A DNA stretch of 64,000 nucleotides from an uncultured Bacteroides sp. (GTDB lineage Bacteria > Bacteroidota > Bacteroidia > Bacteroidales > Bacteroidaceae). The notes under the pieces were generated by a model. It had not been told where the DNA came from. It made no database searches and was given only the letters and a program-made list of their open reading frames with translations. The position numbers were made by a program, and so were the translations under genes. The stretch spans positions 1-64,000 of the forward strand of contig CABUKU010000002.1 of the NCBI GenBank assembly GCA_902492205.1, in the 5' to 3' direction. Numbering within the stretch: the first letter of the stretch is position 1; every line of letters begins with the position of its first letter. Positions 34,169 through 42,620 of this stretch are shown one piece after another.

Positions 34169-35302
34169 TTAAGCTGTTATTTTTTCACGTTTTACAAGAA
34201 ATTTGTTTTTTAGCCAGTTTCTTACAGGCTCATCATACAGTTTCAGACAGGCATAAGCCATCAATACACAGAAAGGAACAATGGCGATCAGCCACGGCCA
34301 AGTTTGATGCCATGAAAGATGATGATCTGCCACATAACCGGTATAAATATATACAATCGGATAATGTGTTATGTAAAGAGGATAAGATATATTCCCTAAA
34401 AACTTACATACAGGCACCGAATATTTTCCTTTTATATCGCTTCCTGCTCCCATCGCCACAATCAGCGGGAAAAGGACAATAATACAGAATGAATCGTAAA
34501 GGCCGTTCTTCCATAGTTCTTCTCCACCCACACGCGGCCAAGACATAATAATAATCAATAATAAGGAACAAGCCCAAAAACCGGCTTTGACCTTAACCAG
34601 TTTTCCTATGCGGTAAAGTAACAAACCACCGAAGAAAGGATATAATAAACGGCAAAAACCAATATGCAACTGTTCCCATTCCAAAGACCATCCGCCAATT
34701 ACGTCTCCATTGGGACTCGTCAATGCCATATGAACCAATGCACATCCCGATAGAAACACAAAAACAGATAATACTACCTTTGAAAATTTACGAATAAACA
34801 AAGCATAAAGTATATTGGCAATGTATTCAAAGAAAAGCGACCAAGCGGGACCGTTAAGCGGATGCATCTCGGTCCATCCGCGAATATCCATACTTACAGG
34901 TAAAGGAATTAAAGTGAAACCCACTACCATTACAAGAATCATTTTCCATACCGGTGTCTCTCCTATTACAGGAAATGCAACACTGGCTTGAAAATAGTAA
35001 CAAACAGCCCCGATTACCATACCTATTACCAGCATGGGCTGCAAACGGATGACACGACGTTTGAAGAAATCCATGCAGGTCATTTTACCCCAACGGTCAT
35101 CATAGGCATAACCGATAACAAAGCCGGAAAGAACAAAAAAGAAATCGACAGCCAAATATCCATGATTGATAATCTGGTCAAGGTGACTGGTTGAATGTGG
35201 TTCGAAAAGATGAAAAATAACCACCATTATTGCTGCCACTCCACGCAAGCCGTCCAATATCTCATAATGGGGTTTTGAAGGTAAGTAAGTTGTTGCTTCC
35301 AT
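34169..35302 (-). CDS. Acyltransferase 3 (OafA/YrhL family)
   Basis: A 377-residue integral membrane acyltransferase with about ten helices. The family signature starts at residue 16: DGLRGVAAIMVVIFHLFEPH with the conserved Arg-Gly and catalytic His, then AVDFFFVLSGFVIGYAYDDRW near 51. These proteins O-acylate sugars in surface polysaccharides or lipids, or antibiotics. The acceptor is unknown; no glycan genes lie next to it. Monocistronic. Confidence 0.9.
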   Translation of the reverse strand: MEATTYLPSKPHYEILDGLRGVAAIMVVIFHLFEPHSTSHLDQIINHGYLAVDFFFVLSGFVIGYAYDDRWGKMTCMDFFKRRVIRLQPMLVIGMVIGAVCYYFQASVAFPVIGETPVWKMILVMVVGFTLIPLPVSMDIRGWTEMHPLNGPAWSLFFEYIANILYALFIRKFSKVVLSVFVFLSGCALVHMALTSPNGDVIGGWSLEWEQLHIGFCRLLYPFFGGLLLYRIGKLVKVKAGFWACSLLLIIIMSWPRVGGEELWKNGLYDSFCIIVLFPLIVAMGAGSDIKGKYSVPVCKFLGNISYPLYITHYPIVYIYTGYVADHHLSWHQTWPWLIAIVPFCVLMAYACLKLYDEPVRNWLKNKFLVKREKITA

Positions 35303-35364
35303 AATAAATTTAAGGTTCTACAAATGTTTTGCCGTATTTTATATTGTGTTATTCAAACACCATG

Positions 35365-35394
35365 CAAAAGTATCAATTATTTTGAGAATACAAA
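35365..35394 (-). promoter_or_regulatory. Promoter of the acyltransferase gene
   Basis: On the minus strand TTTG (35394-35391), 18-bp spacer, TACTTTTG (35372-35365); spacer one base short of the usual. Confidence 0.55.
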
Positions 35395-35395
35395 A

Positions 35396-35433
35396 AAATG
35401 CGTCGGCAACATATGGAAATGTGCCAACGCATC
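35396..35433 (-). terminator. Terminator of the winged-helix gene
   Basis: ATGCGTCGGCA and TGCCAACGCAT form a stem with one bulged base on each arm; read leftward it ends in seven Ts. Confidence 0.7.
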
Positions 35434-35458
35434 TTTTATGAGTTAAGTAATTACTTTC

Positions 35459-35665
35459 TTAAATCAGCTTCACAAAGATGTCTTCTTCAACTTCCGAAGT
35501 AGCGACTTTGTCTTCTCTTAACAACCAACCAAGACCTAAGAACAATTCTTTGTCTTTCAATTTTGTTGCCTTCTTAATCTGCTTTGCAGTAAGACCTTCA
35601 GTACCTTCCAATGCAGTCCAAATCTGTCCTGCAATAATACCTGCTTTTTCTTTCAACATTTTCAA
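35459..35665 (-). CDS. Winged-helix protein (DUF2582 type)
   Basis: A 68-residue protein that is one winged helix-turn-helix: helix AGIIAGQIWTALEG, recognition region GLTAKQIKKATKLKDKELF, wing LLREDKVATSEVEEDIFVKL. It matches the small DUF2582 family, widespread in Bacteroidales. DNA binding is plausible but the acidic wing end makes protein binding possible too. Own promoter (35732) and terminator. Confidence 0.85.
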   Translation of the reverse strand: MKMLKEKAGIIAGQIWTALEGTEGLTAKQIKKATKLKDKELFLGLGWLLREDKVATSEVEEDIFVKLI

Positions 35666-35731
35666 TATACTTTTTAGTTAAACGTTATCTCCATCTGAAT
35701 AACTCAGTTAGTTGTGTTTTTATATCGGATG

Positions 35732-35739
35732 CAAAGATA
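35732..35739 (-). promoter_or_regulatory. -7 box of the winged-helix gene
   Basis: TATCTTTG on the minus strand, 67 bp before the ATG. Confidence 0.5.
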
Positions 35740-35803
35740 ATAAATTTATGTTATACAGCACGTTATTATATCGAAAAAATGCTTTTTTGGCAAGAAAAAA
35801 GAA

Positions 35804-36277
35804 TTATTCTTCGTATTTTCCTGTTTTTTTGAGGTATTCAACCCATATTTTAGCTGCCTCTTCCACTGTTTTCACACAGGGGCGTTTGGCATAATATTGG
35901 GTTGTCCGCTCTTCGGGAGTAGAAACCACAGGGGCATTTTTCTTCAATCCGAGCAATTCACCACAGTTTATAGAACCGTTTCTTTGCTTAAATTGTTCGG
36001 CAAGTTCTTGTACTAAAGCATAATTTGCTCCTTTTCCCTCCCGGTCTTTAGGATCGGTGACTCCTGTTTCAAGCCCGGCCAACAGAAACATGCCGCAAGC
36101 AGCCCCACAGGTTTCACGCATGCGTCCTATTCCTCCTCCAAAGGAAGCGGACATTTTCAAAGCTTGTTCTTCAGTGAAGCCATACATATCCGCAAAAGCA
36201 GCTACGACAGATTGCGAACAATTATATCCGCTTTTAAAAAGCCCGACGGCCTTTTCTATTCTTTCTTCTAATTTCAT
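35804..36277 (-). CDS. C_GCAxxG_C_C family protein
   Basis: A 157-residue protein with the Cys pattern that names the family: YNCSQSVVAAF (Cys20), then GGIGRMRETCGAACGMFLLAG (about 48-68) and later Cys residues in GSINCGELLG and KRPCVKTVEEAAKI. The Cys set probably binds a metal or an iron-sulfur centre; members are often near transport or redox genes. It starts 6 bp after mntH, so the two are co-transcribed, which hints at a metal-linked role. Confidence 0.88.
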   Translation of the reverse strand: MKLEERIEKAVGLFKSGYNCSQSVVAAFADMYGFTEEQALKMSASFGGGIGRMRETCGAACGMFLLAGLETGVTDPKDREGKGANYALVQELAEQFKQRNGSINCGELLGLKKNAPVVSTPEERTTQYYAKRPCVKTVEEAAKIWVEYLKKTGKYEE

Positions 36278-36283
36278 CTTATC

Positions 36284-37537
36284 TTATGAGAATAATAACA
36301 TTATATTAAGTATGGAAACAATGGCAGCTATTGTATAAAGCACGATGGTAGACCATTTGCTGTTCACATAATCTCCCATCACTCTGCGTGACGAGGTTAG
36401 TCCTACCTGCAAAAATACGGTAAAAGGTAATTGAATACTCAATATCATCTGTGAAATGATAAGTCCTTTAAACGGATCGCCAATAAAAAAGATGAGCAGC
36501 AAGGCTATGCCGAGCGAAATGAATACTCCTAAACGGGAGTGGCTGTCCTTAATATTATAGGATTCCCCAAAGATACCCGCAAAGATGGAACCCGCAGCCA
36601 TTCCGCTGGTAATGGTGGAAGATATGCCCGCCATCAGCAACGCCAATGCAAAAACAATGGCGGCATTGCTGCCAAGCAGAGGTTCGAGCAAAGATTTAGC
36701 CTGCTGAAGTTCTTCCACCTGTGTGCCGTTTTTAAAGAAAGTAGCGGCGGCAAGCAGAATCATGGCACTGTTGATAGCCCAACCCACTATCATGGAAAAC
36801 AGCGTATCATAGAACTCATACTTCAACACTTTTTTGATGGACGATGCATCTTGCTTGTTATATTCATGACTCTGTATCACCTCCGAATGGAGAAACAGAT
36901 TGTGAGGCATGACCACAGCTCCGAGTACACTCATGATGATAAGCATACTTCCTTGCGGAAAAGACGGCTTTACCCATGCTTCTGCTGCCATAGGCCAATC
37001 TATATCCACTAAAAATAATTCATAGAGGAAAGACAGTCCGATAACAGACACGAAAGCGATAATGGAACGTTCTATCTTTTTATATGAGTTGGTGAGCAAC
37101 ATGACAAACACAAATAACGTTGTCAGGATAGAACCCCATATGATAGGAATGTCAAAAAGCATTTCCAATGCGATCGCGCCTCCAAGTATCTCTGCCAAAG
37201 AAGTGGAAATAGATGCCAGAACTGCCGTACCCAATATCGGGCGCGACACCCATTTGGGAGTATATTGTGTAGCAGCTTCCGACAGACATAATCCTGTCAC
37301 AATTCCCAAGTGGGCAACGTTATGTTGCAGAATAATCAGCATGACGGTGGAAAGTGATACCACCCAAAGCAAAGCGTAACCGAATTCCGAACCTGCTGCG
37401 AAATTGGAAGCCCAGTTTCCCGGATCAATAAAACCGACAGTAACCAACAGCCCGGGACCAATATATTTGAAGACATCCAAACCTCCCAAATAGCGTTTGT
37501 GGTCTTTTCTCGTTAAATCCTTAAAAAAGTTTTGCAT
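36284..37537 (-). CDS. mntH: Nramp-family divalent metal transporter
   Basis: A 417-residue, 11-helix inner-membrane symporter for Mn2+/Fe2+ and H+. Helix 1 metal site GFIDPGNWASN (about 37-47), helix 6 site AVVMPHNLFLHSE near 213 with the Met that favours Mn/Fe. The frame reaches an ATG at 37603, but the -7 box at 37561-37568 lies inside that extension and puts the mRNA start near 37554, so I chose MQNFFKDLTRKDHKRY at 37537, the usual family start. First gene of an operon with the C_GCAxxG protein. Confidence 0.93.
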   Translation of the reverse strand: MQNFFKDLTRKDHKRYLGGLDVFKYIGPGLLVTVGFIDPGNWASNFAAGSEFGYALLWVVSLSTVMLIILQHNVAHLGIVTGLCLSEAATQYTPKWVSRPILGTAVLASISTSLAEILGGAIALEMLFDIPIIWGSILTTLFVFVMLLTNSYKKIERSIIAFVSVIGLSFLYELFLVDIDWPMAAEAWVKPSFPQGSMLIIMSVLGAVVMPHNLFLHSEVIQSHEYNKQDASSIKKVLKYEFYDTLFSMIVGWAINSAMILLAAATFFKNGTQVEELQQAKSLLEPLLGSNAAIVFALALLMAGISSTITSGMAAGSIFAGIFGESYNIKDSHSRLGVFISLGIALLLIFFIGDPFKGLIISQMILSIQLPFTVFLQVGLTSSRRVMGDYVNSKWSTIVLYTIAAIVSILNIMLLFS

Positions 37538-37560
37538 ACCTGTTTTATATAATGTTGTTA

Positions 37561-37568
37561 CAAAGATA
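37561..37568 (-). promoter_or_regulatory. -7 box of mntH
   Basis: TATCTTTG on the minus strand, 24 bp before the chosen start; it excludes the longer frame. Confidence 0.6.
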
Positions 37569-37589
37569 ATCAATTTAAACATTCTGCAG

Positions 37590-37621
37590 TTTGATATGTT
37601 CATAGAATATCTCTATCTTCG
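37590..37621 (+). promoter_or_regulatory. Promoter of the lipoprotein at 37643
   Basis: TTTG (37590-37593), 20-bp spacer, TATCTTCG (37614-37621), one mismatch from the -7 consensus. Confidence 0.5.
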
Positions 37622-37642
37622 CATATATAACAATTATCAGGT

Positions 37643-38035
37643 ATGAAAAAGTATCTTTTTTTATTGATGACCTCCCTTATAGTAATTACCTCCTGCCAGA
37701 AAAGCAAGGAGAAAGTTTTCGAAGAATGGGCTAAAGATTACACTAAACATTGTCCGGTTATTTTAGATGAATTTACACGGGTGGACAGTATGGTCTATTT
37801 CCCTTTAACCAATACCAATTGCTATTATTACACTGTTACGGGAAGTATGGACAATGCGGATTCTATACGAAACAACAAAGAAGAATTAATAAAGAGCCTT
37901 ACCGATGGAGTAATAAACTCCATTGATTTAAAACCTTACAAGGATTATCACACCACGCTTGAATACATTTATCATTCAGGCAAGACAAAGAAAGAGTTAC
38001 TGAAAATTGCTGTAACTCCGCAGATGTATGACTAA
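37643..38035 (+). CDS. Small lipoprotein, unknown function
   Basis: A 130-residue lipoprotein: signal peptide with lipobox VITSC (Cys18), then QKSKEKV, which is basic, so inner-leaflet or periplasmic-side location is more likely than the surface. The mature part has two Cys (HCP and TNCYYY) that could form a disulfide, and mixed alpha/beta character. No family recognised. Divergent from mntH, transcribed alone. Confidence 0.7.
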   Translation: MKKYLFLLMTSLIVITSCQKSKEKVFEEWAKDYTKHCPVILDEFTRVDSMVYFPLTNTNCYYYTVTGSMDNADSIRNNKEELIKSLTDGVINSIDLKPYKDYHTTLEYIYHSGKTKKELLKIAVTPQMYD

Positions 38036-38148
38036 CCTGTTTACAGAAAAGGAACAAATTCTGCCTTCATCGCTTTCAGCATGGCTGAAACGATTTATAC
38101 AAAGTCATTCCGGGTGAAAGCAGCAGGCTTTTTCCGCTTTCATTCCTT

Positions 38149-38505
38149 TCATAAAACAGCCGAACTGTCCGGAGTCAAAAGATTTTCTTTTGCACCAGGG
38201 GCATGCTGAAGAACAGCACCAACGATTTGGCAATTATCCAATTCCTTACAGTCACCGCAGGTGTTAAATCCTTTTTCATGTACACATTTGCGGATTTCGC
38301 AATAATCGCTGCAGTATGCAAATTTCACTCCGTCTGCACGGCAACCCATGCAGTTTATGGTCGCTGCCGTAATCTCCGGCGAATTATTCATTATACTCCA
38401 CTCTTTGGCTGTTTTTTCTCTTAATTCATCATCATTCCTGACTGTGGCTATGCGGGCAGCACAACTTTCGCAATCCAATCCGCAACATGCAATTAATTGT
38501 TTCAT
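38149..38505 (-). CDS. DUF3795 cysteine-rich protein
   Basis: A 118-residue protein with about 14 Cys residues in paired motifs: CCGLDCESC (8-16), CMGC near 52, CSDYCEIRKC near 64 and CGDCKELDNC near 83. This is the DUF3795 pattern, probably several zinc or iron-sulfur sites. No activity is known. It has its own -7 box at 38529. Its 113-bp downstream gap has several imperfect hairpins. Confidence 0.88.
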   Translation of the reverse strand: MKQLIACCGLDCESCAARIATVRNDDELREKTAKEWSIMNNSPEITAATINCMGCRADGVKFAYCSDYCEIRKCVHEKGFNTCGDCKELDNCQIVGAVLQHAPGAKENLLTPDSSAVL

Positions 38506-38528
38506 TATTTGTGTATTTAAGCTACGAA

Positions 38529-38536
38529 CAAAGATA
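38529..38536 (-). promoter_or_regulatory. -7 box of the DUF3795 gene
   Basis: TATCTTTG on the minus strand, 24 bp before the ATG. Confidence 0.55.
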
Positions 38537-38563
38537 ATAAATATTGGTAGTATTCTTGAATTA

Positions 38564-38737
38564 CCCTAGGAAACTTTATCAACTTCCCACGGGAGATTGG
38601 TCAACTACCCCGGTGAAGTCGTCCGATTTCCCCGGGGAGATTTTACAAACATCAAGTTGTTTGTAGAAAACAACCTGTTGTTTCGGTAAAAACATCAAGT
38701 CATTTTTTACAAACGACAGGTCGTTTGTATTCAAAGC
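38564..38737. repeat. Eight-unit 21-22 bp array with two words
   Basis: Units start at 38564, 38586, 38608, 38630 (all 22 bp, beginning CCCTAGG, CCCACGGG, CCCCGGTG, CCCCGGGG) and run without a break into 38652, 38673, 38695, 38716 (21, 22, 21 bp; beginning TCAAGT, ACCTGT, TCAAGT, ACAGGT). The first four share a GC-rich palindromic core and a CAACT/CGATT end; the last four share GTTT and ACA(A)ACA, close to the word of the 28.2 kb array. It lies between the start of the DUF3795 gene and the end of the TSCPD gene. Confidence 0.9.
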
Positions 38738-38795
38738 TGCGATGCCTTTTTATTTTTATGAAAGCAAAAAACAATTGTTTTGAATAAAAGCACAA

Positions 38796-38828
38796 AAAAG
38801 GCGCTTCATCGTATATGAAACGCCTTTT
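38796..38828 (-). terminator. Terminator of the yebC-TSCPD operon
   Basis: AAAAGGCG(C)TTCAT pairs with ATGAA(A)CGCCTTTT around a short loop; T run on the minus strand. Confidence 0.8.
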
Positions 38829-38836
38829 ATATATCA

Positions 38837-39082
38837 TTATCCTTTTAATTCACGAAGTGCCTTGCACAACTGATCGGGACAGGAAGTGGAACGGCTGCCG
38901 CACCTTATTCCTTCCAACCGGGAGATGACTTCATCTACCTGCATTCCTCTGACTAAGCGTGAAATGCCTTGCAAATTTCCATTACATCCTCCCCAGAAAT
39001 AAACATTAACGAGAACACCGTCTTCAACTTCAAGTTCTATGTTTGTGCTACAAGTCCCTTTAGTTTTATAGACAGATTTCAT
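38837..39082 (-). CDS. TSCPD-domain protein (TIGR03905 family)
   Basis: An 81-residue protein that is a lone TSCPD domain: GTCSTNIELEVEDGVLVNVY, the WGGCNGNLQGIS turn and the closing CGSRSTSCPDQLCKAL. The domain is found at the C-terminus of ribonucleotide reductases, where Cys residues bind metal; as a single small protein its role is unknown. Its ATG overlaps the stop of the YebC gene in TAATG, so translation is coupled. Confidence 0.88.
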   Translation of the reverse strand: MKSVYKTKGTCSTNIELEVEDGVLVNVYFWGGCNGNLQGISRLVRGMQVDEVISRLEGIRCGSRSTSCPDQLCKALRELKG

Positions 39083-39819
39083 TATTCTTCCTCGCCGCCT
39101 TCAGCAGGTTTTAAGTTAGTATAAACGTTCTGAACATCATCATCGTCTTCCATCTTTTCTACAAGCTTGTCGATAGTGGCACGTTGTTCGTCGTTCAATT
39201 CCTTTTCATCATTCGGGATACGTGTAAATTCGGAACCGGTAATTTCAAAACCGTTTTCTTCCAAATACTTTTGAATAGCACTGAATGACTTAGGATCACC
39301 GTAGATAGTGATACCTTCTTCATCTTCGTCATACTCCTCTTCCACTCCGAAATCAATCAATTCCAGAATCAAATCGTCCATATCTACATCGTCTTTCTTT
39401 GTGAAAGTGAACATAGCCTTACGAGTGAAGATAAAATCAAGGCTGCCCGAAGTACCCAGTGAACCACCGAATTTATTGAATACGCTGCGCACGTTTGCAA
39501 CAGTACGCGTAGTATTGTCAGTAGCAGTTTCTACAAGGATTGCAATACCGAAAGGACCATATCCCTCATATACCATTTCCTTATAGTCTTTCTGGTCTTT
39601 GCCCATTGCATTCTTGATAGCGCGTTCTACGTTATCTTTCGGCATATTTTCACGCTTGGCGTTGGCTACGACTGCTCTCAAGTGAGGGTTATTCTCCGGA
39701 TCAGGTCCACCTTCTTTAACTGCAATAGCAATTTGTTTACCTATTCTCGTAAATGTACGAGCCATGTTTCCCCATCTCTTCAGCTTGGTAGCTTTTCTAT
39801 ACTCAAATGCTCTTCCCAT
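39082..39819 (-). CDS. yebC: YebC/PmpR/TACO1-family regulator
   Basis: A 245-residue protein with the family start MGRAFEYRKATKLKRWGNM and the three-domain build of YebC. AVKEGGPDPENNPHLR near 33 and GYGPFGIAILVETATDNTTR (about 85-104) are hallmarks. Some members act as transcription regulators and others help ribosomes through proline stretches; which applies here is not visible. The C-terminus is acidic (EDDDDVQN, GGEEE). Coupled to the TSCPD gene; pheT lies 52 bp upstream in the same direction. Confidence 0.9.
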   Translation of the reverse strand: MGRAFEYRKATKLKRWGNMARTFTRIGKQIAIAVKEGGPDPENNPHLRAVVANAKRENMPKDNVERAIKNAMGKDQKDYKEMVYEGYGPFGIAILVETATDNTTRTVANVRSVFNKFGGSLGTSGSLDFIFTRKAMFTFTKKDDVDMDDLILELIDFGVEEEYDEDEEGITIYGDPKSFSAIQKYLEENGFEITGSEFTRIPNDEKELNDEQRATIDKLVEKMEDDDDVQNVYTNLKPAEGGEEE

Positions 39820-39871
39820 TGGATTGTATATTTTATAATTATATGTTTATTAATTCCTTTATTACTCCCGA

Positions 39872-42331
39872 TTATCTCAACTTAGCACCCAACTTGTTTT
39901 CAAGGTTGGCTATAAGTTTTGTCATAATCTTATCAATCTGCTTATCGTTCAAAGTCTGGTTTTCATCTTGAAGCATGAAGCTGACCGCATATGATTTCTT
40001 TCCTGCTTCGAGATTCTTGCCTTCATATACATCGAACAATGTTACATCACGAAGTAACTTCTTCTCTGTTTCATAAGCAATCTTTTCTATTTCGGCAAAT
40101 TGGATATTCTTGTCGAGCAGCAAAGCCAAATCTCTCTTTACAACTGGGAATTTAGATATTTCAGCATAGCTTACTTTCACGTTTCTGATTGCCTTCATCA
40201 ATTCTTTCCAGTTCAAATCGGCATAATATACCTCGTTGTCAATATCAAATGCTTTCAATATTTTTTTGGTTACCACACCAAATACGCCGAGACGCTTACC
40301 ACCCTGTGTGTTAATGGTTAATGCAGTTGCAAAAAGATCGTCTGTCAGGTTGCCGATTACCAGCTTATGCAAATCAAGTCCCAAACGGACAAGAATGTTT
40401 TCCACGTATGCTTTCAGTTCATACACAGAAGTTTGCTCATCGGTATGTGCCCATGAGTTTGAAACTTTCTTTCCTGTTACCCACATCCCTAGATGATAAT
40501 CTTCCGAATAAGGAGCAAGTACCTTCTCTGCATTTCTCTTTTCTTCATTATAGTAATAACAGTTACCGAATTCGAAGAATTTCAAATCTGCATTTTTACG
40601 GTTTGCATTGTGCATGATGCTTTCCAAACCTCCGAAAAGAAGAGTCTGACGCATGCAGTTAAGGTCTGCACTCAACGGATTAAGGAGCATTACCAGGTTC
40701 TTTGATGCAAATGTTTCCAATCCGTCATAGTAAGCAGCTTTTGTCAATGAGTTGTTCAATATTTCATTGAATCCGCAACCTACGAGTTGTTCGGAAATCA
40801 GGTTTTGCAATCTGTGAGATTTGTCAACATCACCCTTTGTAGTCAGGCTTGACTTCAATGTATTAGGAATCTCCACATTGTTATATCCATAAATACGGAG
40901 AATATCTTCAATAACATCCACATCGCGCTGAACATCTACACGATAAGGAGGAACAGCCAATGTCAAACCTTCCGGAGTTTCATTCTTAATCTCCATTTCA
41001 AGGCTCTTCACAATGCTCTTTACTGTTTCCGCCGGTATTTCCTTTCCAATCAAAGTGTTGATTTTATTATAAGTAACGTCAACTATGAATGGTTCGAAAG
41101 GTGTGGGATACACATCTTTAATTTCAGATGAAATGGTTCCCCCGGCCAGTTCTTTCACCAATAATGCAGCATGTTTCAATACATAAACCGTATATAAAGG
41201 ATCAATGCCACGCTCGAAGCGGAAAGAAGCATCTGTATTCAATCCATGACGACGTGCAGTCTTGCGAATCCATGTCGGGTGGAAGTATGCACTTTCAAGG
41301 AATACGTTCTTGGTTTTTTCGGTAACTCCCGAATCAAGTCCGCCAAACACACCACCAATACACATCGGGCCGTTTTCGTTACATATCATCAGGTCGCGTT
41401 CGTTCAACTTACGCTCCACTTCATCAAGAGTGGTGAACGGAGTACCTTCGGGCATTGTCTTTACAATAACTTTCTTGCCCACTATATCTGCATCAAAGCA
41501 GTGCATGGGTTGCCCCAATTCGTGAACGATATAATTGGTTATATCCACAATATTATTGATAGGACGAACACCGATAGCCCTCAGCTTGTTTTGCATCCAT
41601 TCAGGACTTTCTTTCACTGTGATGCCTTTCACGGTAATACCTGCATAACGTGGACAAGCCTCAGAATTTTCAACTACTACATCAATGTCGAGATCGTGGT
41701 TGTCTATTGCAAAAGCATCGACAGACGGTTTCTTCAATTCGGCTTTATATCCGTTTTGGATGAGATATGCATACAAGTCACGTGCAACACCATAATGAGA
41801 GCAAGCATCCGCACGGTTCGGAGTAATATCTACTTCCAGAATATAGTCACTCTTGATATTATAATAATCTTTCGCCAAAGTACCCGGAACGACATCGGCA
41901 GGCAATACGATAATACCATCATGGCTTGTACCGATACCTATTTCGTCTTCCGCGCAAATCATTCCGTTTGATTCTACTCCGCGAAGTTTTGATTTCTTAA
42001 TGGTGAAACATTCGTCACCGTCATATAATTTGGTACCCAGTGTAGCCACAACCACTTTTTGTCCGGCAGCAACATTGGCTGCACCGCAAACAATCTGAGT
42101 GGATTCTCCGCTTCCTAAATTTACAGTAGTAACGTGCATGTGGTCTGAATTCGGATGAGGTTCGCAAGTAAGCACCTCACCTATAACGAGTCCTTCCAGT
42201 CCGCCTTTGACAGTTTGAACTTCTTCAACTCCTCCGGTTTCAAGACCGATAGAGGTCAGTGCGGCTGCCACTTCGTCCGGTGTCAAATCGAAGTTTACAT
42301 ACTCTTTCAGCCAATTATAAGAGATATTCAT
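39872..42331 (-). CDS. pheT: Phenylalanyl-tRNA synthetase beta subunit
   Basis: An 819-residue subunit of the alpha2-beta2 synthetase. N-terminal MNISYNWLKEYVNFD, an EMAP/OB tRNA-binding domain about 40-155 (VIGEVLTCEPHPNSDHMHV), the B3/B4 editing domain about 205-400, the B5 domain about 405-480, the catalytic-like core and the C-terminal anticodon-binding FDX-ACB domain from about 725 (YAEISKFPVVKRDLALLLD). The alpha-subunit gene is not in the window. -7 box at 42366. Confidence 0.97.
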   Translation of the reverse strand: MNISYNWLKEYVNFDLTPDEVAAALTSIGLETGGVEEVQTVKGGLEGLVIGEVLTCEPHPNSDHMHVTTVNLGSGESTQIVCGAANVAAGQKVVVATLGTKLYDGDECFTIKKSKLRGVESNGMICAEDEIGIGTSHDGIIVLPADVVPGTLAKDYYNIKSDYILEVDITPNRADACSHYGVARDLYAYLIQNGYKAELKKPSVDAFAIDNHDLDIDVVVENSEACPRYAGITVKGITVKESPEWMQNKLRAIGVRPINNIVDITNYIVHELGQPMHCFDADIVGKKVIVKTMPEGTPFTTLDEVERKLNERDLMICNENGPMCIGGVFGGLDSGVTEKTKNVFLESAYFHPTWIRKTARRHGLNTDASFRFERGIDPLYTVYVLKHAALLVKELAGGTISSEIKDVYPTPFEPFIVDVTYNKINTLIGKEIPAETVKSIVKSLEMEIKNETPEGLTLAVPPYRVDVQRDVDVIEDILRIYGYNNVEIPNTLKSSLTTKGDVDKSHRLQNLISEQLVGCGFNEILNNSLTKAAYYDGLETFASKNLVMLLNPLSADLNCMRQTLLFGGLESIMHNANRKNADLKFFEFGNCYYYNEEKRNAEKVLAPYSEDYHLGMWVTGKKVSNSWAHTDEQTSVYELKAYVENILVRLGLDLHKLVIGNLTDDLFATALTINTQGGKRLGVFGVVTKKILKAFDIDNEVYYADLNWKELMKAIRNVKVSYAEISKFPVVKRDLALLLDKNIQFAEIEKIAYETEKKLLRDVTLFDVYEGKNLEAGKKSYAVSFMLQDENQTLNDKQIDKIMTKLIANLENKLGAKLR

Positions 42332-42365
42332 ATTGTTAATTATTTATGTTTCCAAAAACGACTCG

Positions 42366-42373
42366 CAAAGTTA
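42366..42373 (-). promoter_or_regulatory. -7 box of pheT
   Basis: TAACTTTG on the minus strand, 35 bp before the ATG. Confidence 0.55.
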
Positions 42374-42549
42374 ATAAGATTTTTTGGGTTGAAAGGAATA
42401 TTTCTTTGAAAATATTAGGAAAGCAATCCCGATATGGAGAGTTTTACACAGGCAGATAAATGCCGCAAAGAAAAACAAGCTTATTCAAAATAAATGCTTT
42501 TGTTGAAAATAAATATAACATCTCGGCAAACATATAGAAAGTTTTTATT

Positions 42550-42557
42550 TATATTTG
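42550..42557 (+). promoter_or_regulatory. -7 box of the DUF4488 gene
   Basis: TATATTTG. A perfect 9-bp hairpin, AACAGCATT/AATGCTGTT at 42560-42585, follows at once and would be at the 5' end of the mRNA. Confidence 0.5.
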
Positions 42558-42620
42558 TGAACAGCATTCGGATTAAAATGCTGTTTCCCGAAAGATACTT
42601 GTTAACTAAATTATACGGAC

